Part shown: in pieces, positions 6,303-12,897 of the stretch
Position numbering within the stretch: the stretch's first letter is position 1
Layout of the letters: each line of letters opens with the position of its first letter
NCBI GenBank assembly: GCA_023395735.1
Contig: JAEWYI010000007.1
Location: 1-12,897 of the forward strand
Direction of reading: 5' to 3'
DNA: 12,897 nt
Source: Cyanobacteria bacterium OH_SFB_17
GTDB lineage: Bacteria > Cyanobacteriota > Vampirovibrionia > Gastranaerophilales > Gastranaerophilaceae
Notes under the pieces: generated by a model
The model's database searches: none
What the model saw: only the letters and a program-made list of their open reading frames with translations
Told to the model about the DNA's origin: nothing
Made by a program: the position numbers and the translations under genes

Positions 6303-6353
6303 AACTAACGTTTGTCGCCAAACTAACATATACTAATTGTTATAAATCTGTAA
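6303..6353 (-). promoter_or_regulatory. Candidate promoter and operator of the packaging/tail operon
   Basis: On the - strand TTACAG (6353-6348) and TATATG (6332-6327) could serve as -35 and -10 with a short 15-bp spacer. Just downstream, GTTAGTT is repeated exactly 18 bp apart (+ strand AACTAAC at 6303-6309 and 6321-6327), flanking an inverted repeat GTTTG/CAAAC (6310-6314 and 6319-6323). A protein bound here would cover the transcription start, so the operon is probably repressed. Promoter hexamers are weak matches; the repeats are exact. Confidence 0.45.
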
Positions 6354-6360
6354 TTCACAT

Positions 6361-6384
6361 AAAAAGCGCCCTTTTTTAAGGACG
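6361..6384 (-). terminator. Terminator reading leftwards, upstream of the operon
   Basis: On the - strand CGTCCTT (6384-6378) pairs with AAGGGCG (6373-6367) around a four-A loop, with one G-T pair, and CTTTTT follows. A second imperfect hairpin with a T-run lies just before it (6388-6415, AAGGCGGT arm against ACCGTCTT). They end a - strand transcript coming from the noncoding region, since no - strand gene lies there. Confidence 0.6.
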
Positions 6385-6447
6385 ACAAAAAGACGGTCTT
6401 TTTAAAAGAACCGCCTTAAAGATTTATATTTTAAAATTATTATTTCT

Positions 6448-6660
6448 TTAAAAATTCCACGCCCGAGGGCTTCCTATATTACATTGAGTACCTTCCCCAA
6501 TTGGAATAACCTAGTAACATGGTTGTTCTCTTTTTAAGAGAACAAAGTTAAATAAAGCCAAAAGGCATAATTATTCAACTTGTATCTTGATTACGCCTCA
6601 GCTAACTAGAGCCATACAAATAATTATTTGCTTGATTAGCAATCAAAACCGCTTTCGCTT
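6448..6660 (-). ncRNA. Candidate structured RNA of unknown class
   Basis: This block is richer in G+C than the DNA to either side and packs several inverted repeats: GCCC/GGGC, a 10-bp stem TTGTTCTCTT/AAGAGAACAA (6523-6532 and 6536-6545), GCC/GGC around AAAA, and TTGATT/AATCAA. ATTCCA and TGGAAT could also close a long-range stem. Two terminators reading leftwards follow. No promoter is convincing and I cannot match a known RNA family. A packaging or replication site would look similar. Confidence 0.3.
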
Positions 6661-7141
6661 TTTTTACGTTAACAAATTTTTTAAAATATTTCAAGCTTTA
6701 AATTAATTTATTTCAATTTTTTTTTATTTATTCTTCAAATAAATTGTTTAAATTAATTGATTTTTAAAGCATTTTAGAGTTATTCTATAAATATTAAGAT
6801 TGCTTTACAAATAAATTTATAATAAATTTTGAGGTATTTCACAAAGGTTTTATTTTTAAGTTTTATTTTTTATTTGAATTAAAACTTGTTTAACATTGAT
6901 TTTATTGAGCTTAAGGCTATATAATAAATTTTTAAAAGTTTGATTTATAGGTTTGATTTTTTAATTTAAAAGTTACATCTTAAAAATATTAATATGACTG
7001 GATTTTACGGTTATTGTTTTTTGAAATAATTTATTTTTTTGGTTTTACATTAAACCTTGTTATTCTTTAGTAAGAATAAGCCTTTTCACAATTTTAAAAT
7101 TTATTTTATTTTCTTGAATAAAAAAATTGGGCAGTTTAAAA

Positions 7142-7219
7142 ATGCCGGCGCGCGGACAACAACCCCCGAACGTTTTTAAACCCCGCACAGTACCTTTTGC
7201 CTTAAACCGTTGTTATTAG
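7142..7219 (+). other. G+C-rich island with a 25-codon open frame
   Basis: A sharply G+C-rich stretch begins at 7142 (ATGCCGGCGCGCGGACAACA) inside very A+T-rich DNA. One frame reads from that ATG to a TAG at 7217-7219 and gives 25 residues beginning MPARGQQPPN. There is no ribosome site before it, so translation is doubtful. It could be a protein-binding or packaging site, or a relic of transferred DNA. Confidence 0.35.
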
Positions 7220-7358
7220 TGCATTTTACGTTTAATCATAAAAACAAAAAAGACTTATATATTTGCTATTGTGAAGTTTGATTTTATTTTTTTTAGATAT
7301 TTTCAAACCAAATAATAATAACCTTTTATTATTTAGTTAATGATGATAAAATTTTTAT

Positions 7359-7928
7359 ATGATAAGAGAGTCTTATGTCTGGAAAAAAGAATTAAAGAAG
7401 GAATTAAATTCATTCGAAAAATTTTTAAAAACATACGATATTCGAAATGAAGATGAAGAATATCAGGATAGGCGTATGCTAAAAACTGAAAAGTTTTTCT
7501 ATGTAACAAGCTTTATAATCCGAAAATTAATTGAAGCAAAGAAGATAACAAATAGTTTAGTCAATAAAAAAATAAACTGTGTAGGTTATAAAAAAATATA
7601 CAGGGAACCTAGGCTTTTGGATTTTTCTGGTGGAAATTGCGATATAGACAAGAACTACAACTTAAATAAAGAACTAGATTTAACAATTTCAATCTTGGAT
7701 TTGTGTAATATGTTTATTCATAGTTACGTATTCTGTGAAAGTGTAAGTAAGGATTTTCAACGCCTAGAAGGGGTTTTCGTAAATTCAATTAATACTAAAA
7801 ACAAATACTGTTATTACGTAACCTACAAACAATATAAAGAAATCATATTAGATTTTGTTAATAACGCCGTTGTCGAAGCAAATATAAGATTAGATAAAAA
7901 CAAAAATGTTGTTGTTGAATTATCCTAA
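7359..7928 (+). CDS. Unrecognised 189-residue protein, cargo region
   Basis: I do not recognise this family. The protein is charged and largely helical. Residues 4-65 form an amphipathic helical region (KKELKKELNSFEKFL, then FYVTSFIIRKLIEAKKI). A middle part contains DFSGGNCDID, and LDLCNMFIHSYVFCES (113-128) has an N-x3-H core that recalls, without matching, HEPN-type helices. It ends in a strand NVVVEL. There is no signal peptide or membrane segment. The ATG at 7359 has no clear ribosome site. It converges on the Avs-like gene with only 2 bp between the stops, so the two are not an operon but were probably acquired together. A defence-related or partner role is guesswork from position. Confidence 0.75.
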   Translation: MIRESYVWKKELKKELNSFEKFLKTYDIRNEDEEYQDRRMLKTEKFFYVTSFIIRKLIEAKKITNSLVNKKINCVGYKKIYREPRLLDFSGGNCDIDKNYNLNKELDLTISILDLCNMFIHSYVFCESVSKDFQRLEGVFVNSINTKNKYCYYVTYKQYKEIILDFVNNAVVEANIRLDKNKNVVVELS

Positions 7929-7930
7929 AT

Positions 7931-10900
7931 TCAATTTTCTATACATTCATAGGGATAAAGTTGTCCTTCAAGTTCACCGTCTTTATACCAAAATATTCCA
8001 GAAAGTTCAACACGGTAGCCAGAAATTAATTTTTCGCCAGTCATAGTCCAAAATACAGAGTAATTATTTTCATCTAAGAATCTTAAGAATTCGTCTTTTT
8101 TTACCAGTAGAGCGCTTTTCCCCTTGAATTGAGTAGATAAACCAGGGTCAAAAAATATTGGATTATTATCATCATTAACGAAAATAGAATCTTCTCCGCT
8201 ATGTTTTAATTTCATTTCGTCAATAAGCCATTTTTCTGGGACATAAAAACTAAACGAATTACCATCCATTGAATAGTCATACTCATATTCACATAAAAAA
8301 GAAGCCGAGGTATTTTTAATTTGAAAATTAAATTCTTCTATTTTTTCCCATTTGTTATAGTTTATAAAATTGTCTTTACAAGCTATTGAATCCGGGTATT
8401 CTCCAGAAAATATGTGCGTATTTTGATTATCATATGGCATTCTGTAATTTCGAATATTATTTTTCTTCAATTTTCTTATAGCTTTGGGCATATCCTCATT
8501 TTTTATAATATAACTATTTAATGAATAAAAGAAACTTAAAATGTCTCTAGCTCCTGGATTTTCTTTGTTTATTTGAGTATACCAATCAAAGAAAGATTTT
8601 AAATTTAAAAAATTATCCCCCTTATATTTAAAATCGATTAGTTTTTTAGGATTAGGGATATTGGTACAGTCTTTACACCAAGATTTTAAGCTATCTCTTG
8701 AATCTTGAATTGATAGTTTTTGATTATAACTTTCGGTTATCCAAAAAGGTTTTCCCATTGTGTCAGAGGATAATATTTTATTTGTCAACGTAGGGTCAAT
8801 ATTTCGTATGTAAAAATGCCAAGCCCCATCGTATTTTACATATTTATCATATACCCAATATGAATCACAAAATTCGTATTTATCTAGGGCTAAAGCAAGA
8901 AATTCATACATTGCTATCCATTGATATTTTTTGCCAATTCTTTCCGTTCGATGTTCGTGTCTATTATAAGATTCAAAAGTTTCATCTTTAAAATCTTTAG
9001 GTAAGTTTTTATAATCACACAATTCTAAAATGCGTTTTAATATCCATCTCTGCGCTTTGTTCTTTAAATCCACATGAAAATTACTATTTTGTGAGTATAC
9101 TTCTCGACTTAACTTCTCTTCATTGGAATAATGTTCTAAAATTTCATCTAGCGTTATTTTTTCTTTTGCGCTTAGAGATTTATAAAACAATTTTGATTGA
9201 CTGTCTTCCTCAATTTTTGGTGGTTGAATAATTAAATCTTCTTCTCCATCTTCGCCGAATATTTTAATTTGGAATAAAGAGAGTGAAGGATTTAGTTGAT
9301 ATTTTAAAGAATGAAGAGATAAAGATAACGCTTTTTTTTGTTTTAGATTCGACAATTCTGCTACGAACTTTTCCCATAAATTTTCAGCATTGAAAGAAGG
9401 AGTTTTAAATTTTATAATATGGTTAATATTTGGTTGTAGTATATAGCGTTCAAAATCATCAGCTATAACAGAACTATAAACTCGTTGCAAAAAAGGATGA
9501 GTTATATCTTGATATGGTTTATATTTTTTTTCAAGAGAATTTTTAGACGGAATCCGGGAAGGAAAAACACTTTTATAAGGCGGTTTAATTTTATTTAAAT
9601 CGATAAAATCATCAAGTATGTCTTGAGCTTCACCAATTTCAATTATTCCTTTAGCATAATCTCTTATGAGTATATTTATTGGTGGATTATCATTTGCAAA
9701 AATTAAATTATAAGTTGTCTCTATAATTTTTTTTATATGAGTGCGTTCGGTTAAAATATTCCTTTTTATTAACATAGCCCCATAAGCGGAACAATACAAT
9801 CTTTCAATAATATAAGAGTCATTAACATCTTTAAAATTTATTAATATATCTGAAATTATAGACAACTTTGAAGTAAATAAATTTACTAATCCTCGAGTAG
9901 CGCAATCTCTTAATTTCCTATTAGAAGAAGAAAAAAACCAGGATAAAATAGTAGCATATAATTTTGCTGTCTCATCATCCAGATTTTTTGTATCTGTTTG
10001 CCACGCCCAAGTAATTATCTTATCAATTATGTTATTATTCCCATATCTATAAATTTCTTGAATTGCTTGAGTCCAACGCATATCATTTTCGATTAAAGTA
10101 AATTTCTTCAAATGCTTATCTATCCAGTAAGCATTTATTTTGCAATCCTTTTTAATAGATAGATTTATAAAAATTTCGTAAATGGTTTTATCATTAAAAT
10201 TACTTACAATATATTGAAATGTTTTTTTCGTAATATTTTTAGGATTTCTCCATAGTAAACTTTCTTCAAATGAACTTAAAACGCGGCTTCTTGTGTAATA
10301 ATCGGTCATTTCGTTTTTGAATATATCCAATATTTCTATATTTTCTTCGCTATATTCTGGTAAATTTATGGCTAAAGCCTCTAACCATCCTGGATTTAAA
10401 TCTTCTTTAAAAATTTTACCAAGAGGTTTATTTTTATAAAAACTTTTAACTGGAGACTTCACGTTTAAATACTTTTCGAGCAAACTTTTTACAATAATAT
10501 AATCGCTAAATCGCTGGAAGGTAAATTTGAATTCTTCTTCTTCCGATTTGTATGGTTTAATTTTGTACATTAGTCCTGTACTTAAAAATTGAAAAAGTAA
10601 AGTTTTTTTATATTCTTTTGAGTTATCAAAGGGTTCAAGTATTTTTTTTAGCTCTGATTTTTCAATAAATTCATCGTTATTTTTCGCCATATAATTAGCT
10701 ATTTCATAACAACATTTTTGTATAATTTTATCCGAAGGGTCTAAATCCAATTTTTCGCTAATTTCTTTATTTAATGATTTTAAATAATAATTGAAAACGT
10801 CCATCAGTCCATTAATCCCATCTGGAATTTTTGTTAAATCATCTCTTTGAAGAGACTCGCAAAACGTTATAAGGAATAAAGGGTTATAAAATTCCGGCAT

Positions 10901-12490
10901 CATATTGGGAACTGCGGGTCTTTCAATTCCGAAATGACTAAAAATTTCACAAATAGCAGTCTCTGTATTTTGTCTAAACCCAGGTGCGGTAAGAATTATA
11001 TCTTTATTTTTTTTAATATAATCTTCCTTGAAAATTTTATCTTGATAAATTGTTCTATAACTTATAGCTACAGCCAAATGAGGATATTTTGTTATATCTT
11101 TGATAAATCCAGCAATTCGCTTTGTCCATATACTCGGGTCGTCAGATTCATTAATAGCGTCTATTGCAATAATTCCTCTAAATCCACTCATTTGTGCCTT
11201 TGAATCTAATGCCCCTAAAAATTCTTCACTCGTACAATTTAAACCAAGTTCATTTATCAATTGTTTTGTAATGTTTTCATTTTGGTTAATATGTTCTCCA
11301 ATAAAAAGAATGGAGGTTAATTCTTTGCTTAATCTTTCTCTCGTCGTTTCTGCAAATAAATGAGTTTTCCCTTCACCGCCTTCGCCATTAACAAATAATG
11401 TCTTATTTGTGTTAATTAAAGTTCGTCTTTTATCAGAAGCAAATTCAATAATATTATCTAGCGGACGTCTGAAATATCTTAGTGATGAGAAATGGTCTTC
11501 AATTTTTTTCTTGTCTTTTTCATTCGCATTTGGAAAGATTTCGTTTAAATGTTCATTAATAGCTATCAAATTAGTTTCAAGTTCTTCTGCCAAATCGAGT
11601 ATTTTTTTAAAATCAATTTTTGAAAATTGGTTGGGTTCAGTTTTTTCAAAATGGATTAATAAATATTCTTTTAACTTGTTATATGCTGGAATAATCTTTG
11701 ATTTTTGAGAACAAGTTATTAGTTCAGCGGATTCCAAAGAACTTAAGTTAAATCTTTTATCCATAAGGTCATTTTTTAATATATTTATTTCATTGAATAC
11801 ATATTCTGTTTGTCCTAAATAATCAAAATAATCAAAATGATTTTGTTTTATGTTTATTTCTGGGCGGTATCGTTTCCCCAAATCAGCTTTAACTTTTTCA
11901 AAATAATCTGTTAAAAATTTTTGGCTTAGTTCCTGTTCCCTAAACCAAAAAAACTTCCGACCTTCGTATTCAGGATTGGAACGACTTATAATTTCAATTA
12001 ATTTTGATTGTCCCCAAAATTCAAACTCAATAGCAATATTTTTTTTATTCGCTTCTTTTTTCCAATCCGTTACCCACTTGTCATATTTATTTTGTTGCGA
12101 TTCTACTTCTTTATTACTTTTCGTTTTTTTACGAGAATCGGTTAAATCACAACCAAAACAAATTATATATTTTTTAATTTTTGGGTGAGTATTTAATGTT
12201 TTTTTTACAGATTTATCAACTTGTGCCCAATCTATATCTTTAGCGGACAAAAAATATTTTGCTTGTATTCCAATTTCATCTTCATTTGGAAGTTTCCAAT
12301 ATGCTTCAATTCCTCCATCACCACCAGAACCCCTTAGCCTAAAGAAGATAGACTCATTAGGAATATTAAGATTATTTTTTTCAAAATAAAAAAGCTGACA
12401 ACAAAATTCTTCAAAACCATCATTTTGAGAATTATCTATCGCCCTAATATTTGAAAAATTCAATGTCATCTTTTCACACATCCCAAACAT
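7931..12490 (-). CDS. Avs-like STAND NTPase with N-terminal Mrr/Cap4-like nuclease
   Basis: This 1519-residue protein is probably an intracellular phage sensor. Residues about 20-185 look like a PD-(D/E)xK nuclease: FEEFCCQL (acidic E27/E28), GSGGDGGIEAYW (D58, E62) and GIQAKYF (Q76, K78). A linker leads to the NTPase: Walker A GEGGEGKT (369-376), Walker B GIIAIDAINESDD (439-451), then AVAISYRT. The remaining 950 or so residues are largely helical with a C-terminal beta-rich part, the expected sensor. This is the architecture of AVAST (Avs) proteins, which bind a conserved phage protein (terminase or portal in studied cases), oligomerise and cut DNA. I cannot assign the type. Start is uncertain: ATG 12490, or ATG 12469 giving MTLNFSN, which looks more family-like; neither has a good ribosome site. 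No frameshift is seen. Confidence 0.82.
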   Translation of the reverse strand: MFGMCEKMTLNFSNIRAIDNSQNDGFEEFCCQLFYFEKNNLNIPNESIFFRLRGSGGDGGIEAYWKLPNEDEIGIQAKYFLSAKDIDWAQVDKSVKKTLNTHPKIKKYIICFGCDLTDSRKKTKSNKEVESQQNKYDKWVTDWKKEANKKNIAIEFEFWGQSKLIEIISRSNPEYEGRKFFWFREQELSQKFLTDYFEKVKADLGKRYRPEINIKQNHFDYFDYLGQTEYVFNEINILKNDLMDKRFNLSSLESAELITCSQKSKIIPAYNKLKEYLLIHFEKTEPNQFSKIDFKKILDLAEELETNLIAINEHLNEIFPNANEKDKKKIEDHFSSLRYFRRPLDNIIEFASDKRRTLINTNKTLFVNGEGGEGKTHLFAETTRERLSKELTSILFIGEHINQNENITKQLINELGLNCTSEEFLGALDSKAQMSGFRGIIAIDAINESDDPSIWTKRIAGFIKDITKYPHLAVAISYRTIYQDKIFKEDYIKKNKDIILTAPGFRQNTETAICEIFSHFGIERPAVPNMMPEFYNPLFLITFCESLQRDDLTKIPDGINGLMDVFNYYLKSLNKEISEKLDLDPSDKIIQKCCYEIANYMAKNNDEFIEKSELKKILEPFDNSKEYKKTLLFQFLSTGLMYKIKPYKSEEEEFKFTFQRFSDYIIVKSLLEKYLNVKSPVKSFYKNKPLGKIFKEDLNPGWLEALAINLPEYSEENIEILDIFKNEMTDYYTRSRVLSSFEESLLWRNPKNITKKTFQYIVSNFNDKTIYEIFINLSIKKDCKINAYWIDKHLKKFTLIENDMRWTQAIQEIYRYGNNNIIDKIITWAWQTDTKNLDDETAKLYATILSWFFSSSNRKLRDCATRGLVNLFTSKLSIISDILINFKDVNDSYIIERLYCSAYGAMLIKRNILTERTHIKKIIETTYNLIFANDNPPINILIRDYAKGIIEIGEAQDILDDFIDLNKIKPPYKSVFPSRIPSKNSLEKKYKPYQDITHPFLQRVYSSVIADDFERYILQPNINHIIKFKTPSFNAENLWEKFVAELSNLKQKKALSLSLHSLKYQLNPSLSLFQIKIFGEDGEEDLIIQPPKIEEDSQSKLFYKSLSAKEKITLDEILEHYSNEEKLSREVYSQNSNFHVDLKNKAQRWILKRILELCDYKNLPKDFKDETFESYNRHEHRTERIGKKYQWIAMYEFLALALDKYEFCDSYWVYDKYVKYDGAWHFYIRNIDPTLTNKILSSDTMGKPFWITESYNQKLSIQDSRDSLKSWCKDCTNIPNPKKLIDFKYKGDNFLNLKSFFDWYTQINKENPGARDILSFFYSLNSYIIKNEDMPKAIRKLKKNNIRNYRMPYDNQNTHIFSGEYPDSIACKDNFINYNKWEKIEEFNFQIKNTSASFLCEYEYDYSMDGNSFSFYVPEKWLIDEMKLKHSGEDSIFVNDDNNPIFFDPGLSTQFKGKSALLVKKDEFLRFLDENNYSVFWTMTGEKLISGYRVELSGIFWYKDGELEGQLYPYECIEN

Positions 12491-12509
12491 CTTAAGTAAA
12501 TATAATTTG

Positions 12510-12515
12510 ATTATA
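12510..12515 (-). promoter_or_regulatory. -10 box of the Avs-like gene
   Basis: A perfect TATAAT reads on the - strand 20 bp before the upstream ATG. The expected start of transcription near 12503 gives a very short leader to the ATG at 12490 and a normal one to the ATG at 12469. I see no good -35 box. Confidence 0.45.
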
Positions 12516-12624
12516 TCATGTCATAATTACTATAAGCTTAATTTGTTATATTATTATGAATTTTATTGTAAATTATCATTAATTATATTCGAAGAATGAG
12601 TTAAAATTTTGAGGTTTTGCAGTT

Positions 12625-12647
12625 ATGCTCCAACATCCTTACAACAA
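12625..12647 (+). repeat. Right-end copy of the candidate integrase arm site
   Basis: ATGCTCCAACAT followed by CTTACAACAA matches the left-end copy at 355-374 with one substitution and a small gap, in the same orientation. It lies about 65 bp inside the right att repeat. The rest of 12491-12711 holds only the Avs promoter and a terminator, with no gene. Confidence 0.5.
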
Positions 12648-12679
12648 TAGCGTAAAATTACTACAAAATTTGCATTAAA

Positions 12680-12701
12680 AAAGAGGGCTTAAACCCTCTT
12701 T
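12680..12701 (-). terminator. Element-borne terminator for tRNA-Arg
   Basis: AAAGAGGG (12680-12687) pairs with CCCTCTTT (12694-12701) around a 6-nt loop. On the - strand a run of six T follows. It starts about 11 bp after the tRNA 3' end and lies inside the element, so it replaces the native terminator that integration moved to 150-180. Confidence 0.8.
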
Positions 12702-12711
12702 ATAAAAGAAA

Positions 12712-12753
12712 TACCCTGGATTGGATTCGAACCAATGACCTACCGCTTAGAAG
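12712..12753. repeat. Right attachment site (attR), inside intact tRNA-Arg
   Basis: This is the exact partner of 188-229. It covers the tRNA from the anticodon loop to the 3' end. After 12753 the sequence continues into the intact 5' half, while the left copy diverges into element DNA, which shows which end keeps the working tRNA. Confidence 0.93.
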
Positions 12754-12785
12754 GCGGTTGCTCTATCCAACTGAGCTACCAGGGC
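12712..12785 (-). tRNA. tRNA-Arg, anticodon UCU
   Basis: On the - strand a full cloverleaf reads from 12785 to 12712. It has acceptor GCCCTGG against CCAGGGT, a D arm with AGTTGGATA, anticodon stem ACCGC/GCGGT with loop CTTCTAA (anticodon TCT), and a T loop TTCGAAT in an ATTGG/CCAAT stem. CCA is not encoded, and the first pair is G-U. It serves as integration target and stays functional, because the element restores the 3' half and supplies a new terminator. Confidence 0.97.
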
Positions 12786-12897
12786 TTATCTTTATATTCT
12801 GTTGTCATGCCGCTGGATAGAGCTATTTTACCTTTGTTGAACTTTTACTCATTCTTCCTAAAAGATTCAACAGGCCAGCTAACCAGTGCTTGTTTTT

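Larger units (their letters stand above)
6284..7358. other. Noncoding region of about 1.1 kb
   Basis: I find no credible gene of ordinary size on either strand. From right to left it holds a G+C-rich island (7142-7219), an extremely A+T-rich tract (about 6660-7130), a moderately G+C-rich block with several hairpins (about 6455-6660), tandem - strand terminator-like hairpins (6361-6415), and the operon promoter/operator (6303-6353). It lies directly upstream of the small-terminase operon, the place where lambda-like phages carry their packaging site. Confidence 0.6.
188..12753. mobile_element. Integrated element in tRNA-Arg, candidate phage satellite (about 12.5 kb)
   Basis: The element is bounded by the 42-bp tRNA-derived repeats. 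It carries a tyrosine integrase next to the left end, two excisionase/AlpA-like HTH proteins, an XRE regulator, a small-terminase-like protein and its paralogue, a tail chaperone with a -1 frameshift, a tape measure protein, and a defence-type cargo gene. I see no capsid, portal, large terminase, tail tube, baseplate, lysis, replication or conjugation gene. This content resembles the logic of phage-inducible islands, which encode a small terminase and use helper virions, but the tail genes are unusual for that. A decayed prophage with later defence cargo is the alternative. Element status is nearly certain; satellite status is inference. Confidence 0.9.

Noticed and set aside
188..12753. Complete prophage
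   Set aside because: No large terminase, portal, capsid, tube, baseplate, lysis or replication gene is present.
12786..12897. Possible coding ends in the right flank
   Set aside because: Three frames are open over this short stretch (two on the - strand ending at 12823 and about 12845, one on the + strand from 12807), so no choice can be supported.

Overview
The window holds an A+T-rich bacterial chromosome segment with one complete integrated mobile element of about 12.5 kb (about 188 to 12753). The element sits in the 3' half of a tRNA-Arg(UCU) gene. A 42-bp direct repeat marks both ends: the right copy belongs to the intact tRNA and the left copy is the displaced 3' half with the original host terminator. 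The sequence does not name the host. Low G+C, good AGGAG-type ribosome sites and the standard code fit many uncultured gut-type bacteria, but I make no taxonomic claim. Outside the element there are only the last 31 codons of a probable host gene (1-96) and about 110 bp of unresolved flank upstream of the tRNA.

Layout. (1) Left, + strand: tyrosine integrase (397-1512), a coupled 52-residue small protein (1522-1680), an excisionase-like HTH protein (1734-2015), a repeat-rich spacer with three CTTGAAA boxes at exact 15-bp spacing, and a small XRE/Cro-type regulator (2161-2358). (2) Centre, - strand, a tight operon read from 6283 to 2667: an AlpA/excisionase-like HTH protein, a Nu1-like small-terminase protein, a shorter paralogue of its C-terminal part without the HTH, a tail-assembly chaperone with a textbook -1 frameshift extension, and a 600-residue tail tape-measure protein, closed by a strong terminator. 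(3) A noncoding stretch of about 1.1 kb (6284-7358) with operator-like repeats, tandem - strand terminators, several hairpins, an extremely A+T-rich tract and a G+C-rich island. (4) Right, cargo: an unrecognised 189-residue protein (+) converging on a 1519-residue Avs-like STAND NTPase with an N-terminal Mrr/Cap4-like nuclease domain (-), probably an antiphage defence gene.

Interpretation. There is no large terminase, portal, capsid, tail tube, baseplate, lysis or replication gene, so this is not a complete prophage. A small-terminase-like protein, a chaperone/frameshift cassette and a tape measure, next to integration genes and a defence gene, fits a phage satellite. On that view the element would redirect a helper phage's packaging and also substitute the two components that template and load the tail tube, while its cargo protects the host. 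The gene content and the frameshift are seen directly; the satellite function is inference, and a decayed prophage is the main alternative.
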